64,000 nucleotides of DNA, taken from NCBI RefSeq assembly GCF_001721645.1, contig NZ_CP017141.1:2108001-2172000 (forward strand), read 5' to 3'. Origin of the DNA: Pedobacter steynii (lineage in GTDB: Bacteria; Bacteroidota; Bacteroidia; Sphingobacteriales; Sphingobacteriaceae). Shown one piece after another: positions 36,568-44,089 of the stretch. Every line of letters starts with the position of its first letter. Position 1 is the first letter of the stretch. Below the pieces are notes generated by a model. It saw only the letters and a program-made list of their open reading frames with translations. It was not told the origin of the DNA and did not search any database. The position numbers and the translations under genes are program-made.

Positions 36568-37311
36568 TTAAGAGGCCTGTATGAGTTTGTGGTAATAGTC
36601 CTGGTATAATTCGTGGTATTTTTCGCGGCGTTTCTCCAAATCCCGAACGATAAATAACCGGAGGTGCAGTTCCTGAATGCTATCGATAAATTCAATCTGC
36701 AGTGCTTTTTGAGCGGAAGAGTACAGCAGGGCATTACATTTAGTAATGGTCCGGTAGAAAAATGCCATGGCGTGATTTTCCAATGCACAATGTAATCCGA
36801 TCCGTGCATGGGTTTCCGGTAATGAAATCTGATTCATAAAATGTTGCAGATAGTGCTGCGGAGGGCAGTTGTGGGTTTCGCACATAATACAAAAGTCCAT
36901 GCCCAATTGAAGACTTGTTGTTTCATCCAGCTGCAGGGTTCCGGATGCAGTATGGCCGCGTTCCATGAGCTGGAAGATTTTTTTGATAATGGGAATGCAT
37001 AATTTTCTTCTTTTAAGTTCAACTGTTCCCGGTTTCACACTCATTTGTACAATTTGTCTGATGTATTTTATAATGGCCTCCCTGCTCTTCCGGAATGCAG
37101 GATTCATTCCCTGAACGGTTGGTTGTGGGTAGCTCAACAGGGTATTTGTCGCAAACCGGTAGGAATCATTTGATTTATAACTTAAGGAGTCGTAAAAGGA
37201 AATGTGGTCTATGAACTGTTGTAATACCTCTGCAACCGGTAAATGATACGTTGCGCAGGCAATTTTAAATTCCAGTGGGATCGTTAATAATTCAGGTTCT
37301 TCTTTTTTCAT
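36568..37311 (-). CDS. Protein with two copies of the C-x6-P module, unknown
   Basis: A 247-residue soluble protein. The start at 37311 is chosen because it lies 16 bases after the upstream stop; the frame could extend to 37467 but that would overlap the neighbour. Two copies of a module of about 32 residues appear at 11-42 (IPLEFKIACATYHLPVAEVL then QQFIDHIS) and 135-166 (LGMDFCIMCETHNCPPQHYL then QHFMNQIS). The copies share D/E-F, Cys, Pro, L-Q-x-F and I-S. Several Cys are present, but they do not form a standard zinc pattern. The C-terminal 60 residues are highly charged and helical. The function is unknown; with the third copy in the next gene, this looks like domain duplication. Confidence 0.65.
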   Translation of the reverse strand: MKKEEPELLTIPLEFKIACATYHLPVAEVLQQFIDHISFYDSLSYKSNDSYRFATNTLLSYPQPTVQGMNPAFRKSREAIIKYIRQIVQMSVKPGTVELKRRKLCIPIIKKIFQLMERGHTASGTLQLDETTSLQLGMDFCIMCETHNCPPQHYLQHFMNQISLPETHARIGLHCALENHAMAFFYRTITKCNALLYSSAQKALQIEFIDSIQELHLRLFIVRDLEKRREKYHELYQDYYHKLIQAS

Positions 37312-37327
37312 ATATGGGTGTTTACGG

Positions 37328-37993
37328 TTATTCAAATACTTTCTCATACATACAGCCATATTCCTTTGATCTGATCCGTTTGAGCCTGGGGAAATCTTTT
37401 TTGTTGCTGAGCTCTGAAAGAGCCGCCTGCACATGCTTAGGGTCGATGTTTTCACTGCCCACGGCACTCCTGCAGCGCTGATAGATGGTCAATGGCATTT
37501 GCGGAGTATAAAATAGGCGGCCCTCAAAAAGCACTTTCATGATGGCTCTTGCCAGGGCAGCATTTTCCTGGTTAATGGTTTGATGCCTGGCGTAGGCGGG
37601 ATTTTCCTCCAGCAGCTGAAACATTAAAGTTTCGGATTGGTCCTCTGCTATGCGGAGCATTTTAATATGGATACCGGGGCCTTCAACCTGCTTGATCAGG
37701 AGGTAGTCTGCGGTATAATTTTGATTTTCATAGCCGGGGGCAAAAGCTCTTAAAGACTGCTCTTCCATTGCCTGCTTGAAGCAATGAATGTCTTCAAAGG
37801 AGAAGCCGATACTTTTCAACTCTTCTTTTTGTTTGATAAAATCTGTGGTATAACCCATTAAAAAGGAAATCTCACTGGTGGAATAACCTTTGGCAATCCT
37901 CTTCAGCATAAAACTATAGAGCATGGCCACATTTAAAGAGGACATCCGGGCGCTGAAAATCATGCTTGCCGATTTCTTATTTTCTTCTTTCAT
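37328..37993 (-). CDS. Probable HTH regulator heading the unknown operon
   Basis: A 221-residue protein. Residues about 28-60 (AKGYSTSEISFLMGYTTDFI) resemble a helix-turn-helix. The C-terminal 60 residues (DPKHVQAALSELSNKKDFPR, then KRIRSKEYGCMYE) resemble a winged helix that ends in a beta hairpin. No enzyme motif or signal peptide is visible. It is divergent from a small XRE gene, with 138 bases holding an array of TATCTATAC half-sites between them, so one or both proteins may bind there. First gene of a three-gene operon with 16-base gaps. The DNA-binding role is inferred, not certain. Confidence 0.6.
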   Translation of the reverse strand: MKEENKKSASMIFSARMSSLNVAMLYSFMLKRIAKGYSTSEISFLMGYTTDFIKQKEELKSIGFSFEDIHCFKQAMEEQSLRAFAPGYENQNYTADYLLIKQVEGPGIHIKMLRIAEDQSETLMFQLLEENPAYARHQTINQENAALARAIMKVLFEGRLFYTPQMPLTIYQRCRSAVGSENIDPKHVQAALSELSNKKDFPRLKRIRSKEYGCMYEKVFE

Positions 37994-38019
37994 TGGAATT
38001 TACAGGACTTATTGTATGT

Positions 38020-38124
38020 GTTATCTATACAAACGTATAGATAATATGGCAATTTAACCAATGATAGTATAGATTATCTTAGTCTGTTATATATTTATCT
38101 ATATCAATGTTAAAAAAATCTATA
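38020..38124. promoter_or_regulatory. Operator array of TATCTATAC half-sites
   Basis: A perfect 10-bp inverted repeat, TTATCTATAC (38020-38029) and GTATAGATAA (38034-38043), is spaced by AAAC. Three further half-sites follow: GTATAGATTA at 38066-38075, TTATCTATAT at 38094-38103 and AATCTATAC at 38116-38124. A -7-like TATATTTA at 38089-38096 overlaps one of them. The array fills the gap between divergent regulator genes, as expected for an auto-regulated switch. Confidence 0.7.
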
Positions 38125-38131
38125 CTTTTCT

Positions 38132-38353
38132 ATGACTAAGCTGGGATATTATTTAGGACAGCGTTCGGTAAATAAGGCGGAAGTAGCCAGAAGAACAGGG
38201 CTTACGCGGGCGAGAATGAATGAGCTCACCTTAACGGAAACATCAAAACTCAGGGCAGAAGAACTTTATTTGATCGCGCTGGCGATCAACGTGAAACCGG
38301 GGGAGATGCTGGAGGAGATGTATCGCGACCTGACATTGATAACAGGAAGTTAA
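38132..38353 (+). CDS. Small XRE-family HTH regulator
   Basis: A 73-residue Cro/CI-type protein, little more than a single helix-turn-helix domain: NKAEVARRTGLTRARMNELT forms the recognition unit, and the rest (LRAEELYLIALAINVKPGEM) matches helices 4-5 of the fold. It is divergent from the unknown three-gene operon over an operator array and is followed after 11 bases by the PAS kinase gene, so they are likely cotranscribed. Proteins of this size act as auto-repressors in genetic switches, for example in phages and toxin-antitoxin loci; no toxin partner was recognised here. Confidence 0.85.
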   Translation: MTKLGYYLGQRSVNKAEVARRTGLTRARMNELTLTETSKLRAEELYLIALAINVKPGEMLEEMYRDLTLITGS

Positions 38354-38364
38354 ACGGGATTAAC

Positions 38365-39555
38365 ATGCGTAAAAATTCAGCCCTTATTATTCTTGTTTAC
38401 ATTACCCTGGGTGTAATCTGGTTAAATCTGGGCAGTCACTGGATCGAAAGACTGGATAAGGATACGCCTGGAGAAGACATGAGTTTTCTGTACGATTATA
38501 AGAATATTATTTTTCTGATCGTTTCGGGTGTGATCTTGTTCTTCCTGATAGAAATGTATCGCAGAAACCTTTCCAGCATGGAGAAAAGCTATAAACAGCT
38601 TTTTGAGGGGTCCATTGCGGCTATTTATGTGCTGGATCGGTCGACCTACCGCTTGCTGGAAGTCAATGAAATTATGGTCAGGAAATACGGCTATAGCAGA
38701 AAAGAATTGTTGGATATGACAGCGCTTGATTTGCGCCCGCCAGAAGAACAGGAGAAACTCAAAGAATACCTGGGTTCAGAACAGCCTGAAGGCCGGGCAA
38801 CAGGAGTATGGCTTCATCAAAAGAAAAATGGAGAAGTTTTTCATATGCTGATTTCTCATCATCACACGGTTTATCAGGGGCAACCCGCTTTTACCGTCAT
38901 CGCTATTGATATCGAAGTATATGTGAAGGCTGAAGAAAGGATAAAAGAATTGCTGGACGTATATGAAACGGTTACGAGTGTAACGAATGATGTGATCTGG
39001 GAATATTGCCCTCATACGGATAAGCTGCATTGGATGAACGGCTTTACGGAGATATTTGGTTATGAAGAAGCGCTTCGGGGAGATACCAGAGAATGGATTC
39101 TGAGTAAAATTCATCCGGAAGACAGAGAGAGGGTTGAGCAGAGTATGGAGGAATCACTGGCGCAGCTCAGCAATTCCTGGCGATGCGAATACCAGTTGCA
39201 ATGTGCGGACGGAACTTATAAATATGTTTCCAATCAGGCGTTTATTTTATTGGACAAAAACGGACAGGCAGAAAAAATGGTGGGCGCATTAAGGGATATC
39301 ACTGTCCGGAAAAATTATGAACAACGCCTGCTGCTTAAAAACCAGATGCTTAAAGATATTGCCTGGAATAACTCGCATGAACTCCGTAGACCAGTAAGTA
39401 ACATTTCCGGTATCCTGGATTTGATGAAAGCAGATGCGGAACGTAATCAGACCGATCTTTCTCTACTGGAGATGCTGGAACGCTCGGCAGCTGAGCTGGA
39501 TGAAATCATCACCAAGATAAACGATTCTACAAAGAATGTTGACTTGAAAAACTAA
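38365..39555 (+). CDS. PAS-domain sensor kinase-like protein lacking the ATPase domain
   Basis: A 396-residue membrane sensor. Two membrane helices (about 7-23 and 50-66) bracket a short periplasmic loop. Two PAS domains follow: about 78-195 (YKQLFEGSIAAIYVLDRSTY) and about 205-320 (ending in VGALRDITVRKNYEQRL). The end is a HisKA-like dimerisation helix with H-box SHELRRPVSN. The protein stops about 55 residues after that His, with no HATPase_c domain (no N, G1 or G2 box) in any frame before the next gene. So it can be phosphorylated in principle but cannot bind ATP on its own. A single-domain response regulator follows after about 110 bases. Confidence 0.85.
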   Translation: MRKNSALIILVYITLGVIWLNLGSHWIERLDKDTPGEDMSFLYDYKNIIFLIVSGVILFFLIEMYRRNLSSMEKSYKQLFEGSIAAIYVLDRSTYRLLEVNEIMVRKYGYSRKELLDMTALDLRPPEEQEKLKEYLGSEQPEGRATGVWLHQKKNGEVFHMLISHHHTVYQGQPAFTVIAIDIEVYVKAEERIKELLDVYETVTSVTNDVIWEYCPHTDKLHWMNGFTEIFGYEEALRGDTREWILSKIHPEDRERVEQSMEESLAQLSNSWRCEYQLQCADGTYKYVSNQAFILLDKNGQAEKMVGALRDITVRKNYEQRLLLKNQMLKDIAWNNSHELRRPVSNISGILDLMKADAERNQTDLSLLEMLERSAAELDEIITKINDSTKNVDLKN

Positions 39556-39665
39556 TCTTATTTTTTTTCTTAATAAGATTATCGTAGCAATTACACTCCA
39601 TTTTACAATCTGTGGCAAAATTGTTGCTAGTACAAAGCCTGGGTTCCACTTAAAAACAATTGAAA

Positions 39666-40028
39666 ATGATCAAAAGAATACATGTACTTGAAGATGATGA
39701 AGATATCAGATATATTATTGGTGTTTTACTTAAAGATGAAGGTTATGAATTGCAGCTTTCGTCTACTTTTGCTGAACTAAAAGATAAATTAAAAGATTCC
39801 GTGCCTGATTTATTCATTTTGGATGTCATGTTACCTGATGGAGATGGTGCTGAAATCTGTAAGGATTTAAAAACAGACCTTTTTACCAAACATATTCCGA
39901 TTATTGTGATGTCCGCAAATGATCAGAATAAAGAGCTGAGTATTACCGCAGGTGCTGATGATTATATCAGCAAACCATTTGATATCGATTATATTGTTAA
40001 AAGAATTAGAAAGCTGCTGGAAAAATAA
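39666..40028 (+). CDS. Single-domain response regulator (CheY-like)
   Basis: A 120-residue receiver domain with no output domain. The acidic pocket is Asp10-Asp11 (VLEDDED), the phospho-acceptor is Asp53 (FILDVMLPDGDG), and the conserved Lys lies in ISKPFD near the end. The ATG at 39666 is preferred over a TTG two codons upstream. It follows the PAS kinase-like gene on the same strand, so it may act with it in a phosphorelay, passing phosphate between partners. A strong terminator follows at 40051. Confidence 0.92.
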   Translation: MIKRIHVLEDDEDIRYIIGVLLKDEGYELQLSSTFAELKDKLKDSVPDLFILDVMLPDGDGAEICKDLKTDLFTKHIPIIVMSANDQNKELSITAGADDYISKPFDIDYIVKRIRKLLEK

Positions 40029-40050
40029 CCTGTTTTCTAGTCTGTTAATC

Positions 40051-40107
40051 AAGCCATTTCTGAGCAAACAGCCTCATTAGCTGTGAATTCAGGAATGGCT
40101 TTTTTTT
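40051..40107 (+). terminator. Terminator of the response-regulator transcript
   Basis: AAGCCATTTCTGA (40051-40063) pairs with TCAGGAATGGCTT (40089-40101), 13 pairs including one G-T, with an inner ACAGC/GCTGT stem, followed by a run of T to 40107. Confidence 0.85.
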
Positions 40108-40376
40108 GCGGGTAGTTTTACAGACAGGTATAAAAAGGAAACAGGGATAAACCTTGGAGAGGTATCCCTGTTAATTGATGGTTGGCCCACCACAGACCAA
40201 CCTAAACCAAACAAACTATGACTATAACGGACTTCATTATAAGAAAGTTTCAATGAATTGAAATTAAACATTACTATGACAATTGGGGACTTATATGTCG
40301 TGGTAAAATCTATTTATCATAGGAAGATTTTTTTTAGCCCATATGGATAATGTGGTTCTGAATTTCTCTCAAAAGA

Positions 40377-40407
40377 TTTGTAATTTAAAATACTATGCTT
40401 ACATTTA
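40377..40407 (+). promoter_or_regulatory. Promoter of the MarR-GNAT gene
   Basis: TTTG at 40377-40380, a spacer of exactly 19 bases, and TACATTTA at 40400-40407 (TAnnTTTG with the last G changed to A). The ATG lies 28 bases further on. Confidence 0.6.
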
Positions 40408-40435
40408 CATAACTGATTATGTAATTAGTTAAGAT

Positions 40436-41392
40436 ATGGAATTATTCGAAAAAACAGGTAAGATGGCTTTGGGAAGCCGCCTACGTTTATTTACTGCAAG
40501 GATTACGGACGATGCTGCCAGAATTTATGAGTGGTATCAGATTAACTTTACACCGAAGTGGTTCCCTGTATTCTTTGTGCTGGCAGAGGGCGAAGAAAAA
40601 ACCATTACGGAAATTGCCGTTGAAATCGGTCATTCGCAGCCTTCGGTCAGTAAGATTGTCAAAGAAATGATTGCGGCCGGACTGGTAAAAGAAAACCAGA
40701 AATCTGTAGATAAGCGTCGCAATGTGATCGCTCTATCCAGAAAGGGTAAATCTATCGCCGAACGACTTAACGAGCAGTGTGTAGATGTTGATGCTGCAAT
40801 AGAAAGTGTCATTTCAGAAGCCCGTCACAATCTTTGGGAAGCATTGGCCGAATGGGAATACCTGCTGGATCAGAAATCTTTGCTGAAAAGGGTGCAGGAG
40901 CAGTGCAAATTGAGAGAAAGTAAAAACGTGCAGATTGTCGAGTATCAGGATCAATATCAGGAAGCGTTTAAAGCACTGAACGAACAATGGATCTCCACTT
41001 ACTTTGAAATAGAAGCAGCTGACAGCAAAGCACTGGACAATCCGAAATCATACATTCTTGATAAAGGCGGGAAAATCTTTGTGGCCCTCTACAATGATCA
41101 GGCTGTCGGCGTATGCGCTTTGATAAAAATGAACGATCCGGATTATCAATATGAAATGGCTAAGATGGCTGTTTCTCCTGATGTACAGGGGAAAAGCATA
41201 GGCTGGCTGCTCGGTCAGGCAATCGTGGCTGAAGCAAAGAAACTCGGTGCATCAAAGCTGTACCTGGAGAGCAATACTTTGTTAAAACCTGCGATCAACC
41301 TATATCATAAACTAGGCTTCAAAAAAGTTGTGGGACGGTCGACCCCATATGCCCGTTGTAATATCCAGATGGAATTGGTATTCAATAGTTGA
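40436..41392 (+). CDS. MarR-type regulator fused to a GNAT acetyltransferase
   Basis: A 318-residue two-domain protein. Residues about 1-145 form a MarR-like winged helix, with KTITEIAVEIGHSQPSVSKI as recognition region and VDKRRNVIALSRKGK as wing. Residues about 160-318 form a GNAT N-acetyltransferase with the acetyl-CoA loop in SPDVQGKSIGWLLGQAIV. This fusion is known in several bacterial groups; the acetylated target is not. It has its own promoter and no same-strand partner close by. It could sense and modify a small molecule or protein in one polypeptide. Confidence 0.9.
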   Translation: MELFEKTGKMALGSRLRLFTARITDDAARIYEWYQINFTPKWFPVFFVLAEGEEKTITEIAVEIGHSQPSVSKIVKEMIAAGLVKENQKSVDKRRNVIALSRKGKSIAERLNEQCVDVDAAIESVISEARHNLWEALAEWEYLLDQKSLLKRVQEQCKLRESKNVQIVEYQDQYQEAFKALNEQWISTYFEIEAADSKALDNPKSYILDKGGKIFVALYNDQAVGVCALIKMNDPDYQYEMAKMAVSPDVQGKSIGWLLGQAIVAEAKKLGASKLYLESNTLLKPAINLYHKLGFKKVVGRSTPYARCNIQMELVFNS

Positions 41393-41470
41393 TGAATTAC
41401 TTCTCTTTTCTATTTTGTTATGAGTTAAGATTTTTTAGCTTTATCCACTTAATATTCGAAAGGGGGAATT

Positions 41471-42058
41471 TTGGAAGATTCAATTAAAGGGATAGTACCG
41501 CATGTGTTGAGCTTTGCGATCAATGAATTTTGTAAAAATGGTTTTCTTCTTGCTTACGAAAAGGAGCTTTCAGATCTTAAGGGCTTAGTGGATGCAGATT
41601 CTAATTCCGACTATGATTATGAACTGCTCAGAACAGTAGATGATGAAGTGGTTAAGCTGCTGCTGACTTCCGTAGATAAGGCGCTTCAATGTTTAAGTAC
41701 CTATTTCATGATCAATAACATGGATGAGATGGAGATCTTTGGAAACGAAGAATATAACCTGCTGGCCTCGGATAATTACTATTGTTATCTTATGGACTGG
41801 GGAAGTCAGACTTACACTGATTTGGTGGATAGCCTGCCTTCGGTTTATCTTTCCATGGCGCAGATGTTATACCATACCAGCTGTCAGCTTGAGCTGATGG
41901 TAATTGATGTTCCTGATGAGACCTATGATGAGTTTCATGATCGGTATTATGAGATTCTGGACCAGAAGCTGCATGCTGACGATAAGAACGTAGCATTACT
42001 TTATGACCTGATGATTGAGCTGAATGAAGATCTGTTGGAAATTAGCCGCTTATCTTAA
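41471..42058 (+). CDS. Acidic protein of unknown function (TTG start)
   Basis: A 195-residue protein very rich in Asp, Glu, Tyr and Leu (for example DADSNSDYDYELLRTVDDEV), likely helical, with no signal peptide or membrane span. The start is unusual. No ATG lies in frame near the beginning and a stop sits at 41450-41452; the TTG at 41471 is preceded by AGGGGG at 41461-41466, a good ribosome binding site, so TTG is chosen. No domain was recognised. It is 78 bases after the MarR-GNAT gene, possibly cotranscribed. Confidence 0.65.
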   Translation: MEDSIKGIVPHVLSFAINEFCKNGFLLAYEKELSDLKGLVDADSNSDYDYELLRTVDDEVVKLLLTSVDKALQCLSTYFMINNMDEMEIFGNEEYNLLASDNYYCYLMDWGSQTYTDLVDSLPSVYLSMAQMLYHTSCQLELMVIDVPDETYDEFHDRYYEILDQKLHADDKNVALLYDLMIELNEDLLEISRLS

Positions 42059-42095
42059 TGCGTTGGTGTAGCGTTCCTTTTTACAGTGATATTAT

Positions 42096-42103
42096 TATAT
42101 TTG
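42096..42103 (+). promoter_or_regulatory. Probable -7 box for the cupin gene
   Basis: TATATTTG fits TAnnTTTG and lies 22 bases before the ATG at 42126. The -33 element is weak. Confidence 0.45.
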
Positions 42104-42125
42104 GCAAGTAAAATACCTAAAAGAA

Positions 42126-42623
42126 ATGTCAGATCAGAAAAAAGAAATATTCGATGGCGTAGCTCAGCGCTTAAAAATTGAAGGATTTAATGTGGTTAAC
42201 CGCGACGAAACCCGCCCATGGGGAGGTTTTTTTGTTATCGATGAAGACCAGGCGCAGCAGTTTGCCAATGTTTATTTTGATGGATTAAATGTTGATGAAC
42301 TAAAGATATCAGGTAAATTAAGCCCTAAAATATTGATTGTAGCCCCTAAAACACGCCTTTCGTGGCAGTATCACCACCGTCGTGCAGAAATATGGAGAGT
42401 GGTAAATGGTACAGTAGGCGTAAGTACAAGTGAAACAGATGAACAAGGTGATGTTCAGCAACTGGCTCCGGCACAAACGATCAGGTTAAAACAAGGTGAA
42501 AGACACCGTCTGATTGGTCTGGATGATTGGGGAATCGTTTCTGAAATCTGGCAGCATACTGATCCAACAAACCCATCCGATGAAAGTGATATCGTAAGGG
42601 TACAGGACGACTTCGGCAGATAA
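42126..42623 (+). CDS. Cupin protein related to type II mannose-6-phosphate isomerase
   Basis: A 165-residue single-domain cupin. It has ETRPWGGFFVI near the start, the metal-binding motif QYHHRRAEIWRVVNG and a second cupin motif GERHRLIGL. These match the isomerase domain found at the C-terminus of bifunctional GDP-mannose pyrophosphorylase/phosphomannose isomerase; here it stands alone, as is common in Bacteroidota. The likely reaction is sugar-phosphate isomerisation (mannose-6-P to fructose-6-P or a related sugar). The nearby genes give no pathway. A terminator follows at 42644. Confidence 0.8.
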   Translation: MSDQKKEIFDGVAQRLKIEGFNVVNRDETRPWGGFFVIDEDQAQQFANVYFDGLNVDELKISGKLSPKILIVAPKTRLSWQYHHRRAEIWRVVNGTVGVSTSETDEQGDVQQLAPAQTIRLKQGERHRLIGLDDWGIVSEIWQHTDPTNPSDESDIVRVQDDFGR

Positions 42624-42643
42624 TTCGAAATAATCTATGATAT

Positions 42644-42680
42644 AATCCCGTATAAGTAAAACTTTTACGGGATTTTTTTT
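42644..42680 (+). terminator. Terminator of the cupin gene
   Basis: AATCCCGTATAAG (42644-42656) pairs with CTTTTACGGGATT (42662-42674) with one mismatch, followed by a T-run to 42680. Confidence 0.85.
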
Positions 42681-42682
42681 GT

Positions 42683-42690
42683 TATTTTTG
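42683..42690 (+). promoter_or_regulatory. Probable -7 box for the desaturase gene
   Basis: TATTTTTG matches TAnnTTTG and starts just 3 bases after the preceding terminator's T-run. It lies 49 bases before the ATG at 42740. No clear -33 box. Confidence 0.45.
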
Positions 42691-42739
42691 CAGCCCAAAC
42701 ATCCGTAGCAATCTAATAGCCGTACGTATACAAACAAAT

Positions 42740-43468
42740 ATGATTATTCTAGTTTTCTTTCTTTTACATTGGTTCCTCTCTCTATTTTCACAAACTTTCT
42801 TTTTGCATCGTTATGCATCTCATAAAATGTTCAAAATGAATGGTTTTTGGGAGAAATTTTTCTATGCCATTACTTTCTTGTCTCAGGGTTCCTCTTTTTT
42901 AAATCCAAGGGCATATGCCATTTTACATCGGATGCACCACGCTTTCAGTGACACAGAAAAAGATCCGCATTCTCCGCATTTTGTAAAAGACGTTTGGGGA
43001 ATGATGATTAAAACAAAAAATATTTATCTCAATTACTCAAAGTATAATGTAGAGCCTGAAGAACAATTCAGAGATAAATACCCCTCATGGCCAATTATCG
43101 ATAGAATCGGGGATTCCTGGATCACCAGGATGGTATTCATCAGTTTCTATGTATGGTTTTATGTGACATTTGCTACCGCATGGTGGATGTTCTTATTGTT
43201 GCCAATTCACTTTTTAATGGGCCCTATTCATGGTGCCATTGTGAACTGGTGCGGGCATAAATATGGATATTCAAATCACGATAACGATGACCATAGCAAG
43301 AATTCTTTACCATTGGACTTTCTGATGCTGGGAGAGTTGTTTCAGAATAATCATCATAAAAAGCCGAATAATCCAAATTTCGCGTCGAGGTGGTTTGAGT
43401 TTGATCCTACTTATCCGGTGATGAGGGTGATGCATTGGTTGCGCATTATTAGGATAAGAAAGGTGTAA
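42740..43468 (+). CDS. Fatty acid desaturase (acyl-CoA desaturase type)
   Basis: A 242-residue membrane enzyme of the delta-9 desaturase family. The three His boxes that bind the di-iron centre are present: HRYASH (His23-His28), HRMHH (His63-His67), and QNNHH near residue 217, where the first His of the usual HNNHH is Gln. Hydrophobic segments lie at about 1-20, 40-55 and 125-165. It introduces a double bond into fatty acyl chains, usually to keep membranes fluid in the cold. It is shorter than eukaryotic forms but in the normal range for bacteria. No redox partner gene is adjacent. Confidence 0.9.
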   Translation: MIILVFFLLHWFLSLFSQTFFLHRYASHKMFKMNGFWEKFFYAITFLSQGSSFLNPRAYAILHRMHHAFSDTEKDPHSPHFVKDVWGMMIKTKNIYLNYSKYNVEPEEQFRDKYPSWPIIDRIGDSWITRMVFISFYVWFYVTFATAWWMFLLLPIHFLMGPIHGAIVNWCGHKYGYSNHDNDDHSKNSLPLDFLMLGELFQNNHHKKPNNPNFASRWFEFDPTYPVMRVMHWLRIIRIRKV

Positions 43469-43471
43469 AAG

Positions 43472-43558
43472 AAAAAACTGCATCACTCTTCGAAGGCTGA
43501 AATCTTTTGCCCTGAAGGGGGCAAAATTTTCTATGCCTTCTCTGAGGAAGCAGTTTTT
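43472..43558. repeat. Long hairpin repeat, copy A (two-way terminator)
   Basis: An 87-base imperfect palindrome: outer arms AAAAAACTGC and GCAGTTTTT, an inner stem GAAGGC/GCCTTC, and a core stem CTTTTGCCC/GGGGCAAAA. It lies between the convergent desaturase and SH3 genes. Read on the minus strand, its middle 58 bases (43486-43543) match copy B at 44859-44916 in 48 positions. Confidence 0.8.
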
Positions 43559-43648
43559 ATCCGGAGCAGAATCCAGCTATCGTAAACAGTGGGATCTTTT
43601 CCTTCTTTATTTTTTTCTTTTTTCTTTTTTTTAGGCTTGACTTATGCC

Positions 43649-44071
43649 TTATTCAACGGGAGTCAGGTATTGAGTAAAGGAATATCCTTGTTCTCCCTGG
43701 TCAGTTTTGATTAACCACCATTGATCGTTTTCCTTGCCCACCAGGGTAACCACTTCATGTCTGGCTGCTTTTCCAACAATATCATCATTGGTGCTTGGGC
43801 CTTTACGGATGTTCAGGTTTGAGCTGTTGGTGGTTACTTTAAGTTTGCTGCCCTCAACTACTCCAGCTACGCTGTTGATGTTCATCACCACATCACCCGA
43901 AGCATAATTGGGATCAAGGCGTTCATAGGTATCCCAGAGTTGTTGTTTTACTGCACCACTTGAAGCACCATCGATGTATAAGACACCATCTTGCTCACGT
44001 ACATTTAATTCATTTACGCCGGCAGCAGTTGCAGCGTCTATTAGTTCTTTATATTTTTCTTGTAAAGCCAT
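43649..44071 (-). CDS. Bacterial SH3-domain protein
   Basis: A 140-residue protein. Residues about 1-70 resemble a short BON- or LysM-less YgaU-type segment (VNELNVREQDGVLYIDGA); residues about 78-138 form an SH3 type-3 domain with the usual NLNIRKGPSTNDDIVGKA start and QGEQGYSFTQYL end. No signal peptide is seen, so it is probably cytoplasmic unless exported by another route. It is 18 bases after the BON lipoprotein gene and likely cotranscribed with it, which suggests a joint envelope or stress role. Confidence 0.8.
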   Translation of the reverse strand: MALQEKYKELIDAATAAGVNELNVREQDGVLYIDGASSGAVKQQLWDTYERLDPNYASGDVVMNINSVAGVVEGSKLKVTTNSSNLNIRKGPSTNDDIVGKAARHEVVTLVGKENDQWWLIKTDQGEQGYSFTQYLTPVE

Positions 44072-44089
44072 CTTTATGTTCCTCCTGAA

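Larger units (their letters stand above)
40029..40435. other. Structured 400-base intergenic region
   Basis: Apart from the terminator and the promoter listed separately, it holds a perfect 10-bp inverted repeat AACAGGGATA (40140-40149) / TATCCCTGTT (40163-40172), then a smaller one, GGTTGG (40180-40185) / CCAACC (40197-40202). A 12-codon frame starts with ATG at 40218. No protein gene is supported; a small RNA or leader is possible. Confidence 0.4.

Noticed and set aside
36552..36809. N-terminal extension of the 119-residue protein
   Set aside because: The extension lies wholly inside the upstream gene in another frame, and starting at 36551 gives a normal 16-base gap.
37994..38131. CRISPR-like repeats in the divergent gap
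   Set aside because: The repeats are short palindromic half-sites at uneven spacing in both orientations, which fits operators and not a CRISPR array.
38132..38353. Antitoxin of a toxin-antitoxin pair
   Set aside because: The next gene is a membrane PAS protein and the divergent genes show no known toxin fold, so the claim lacks support beyond the small XRE size.
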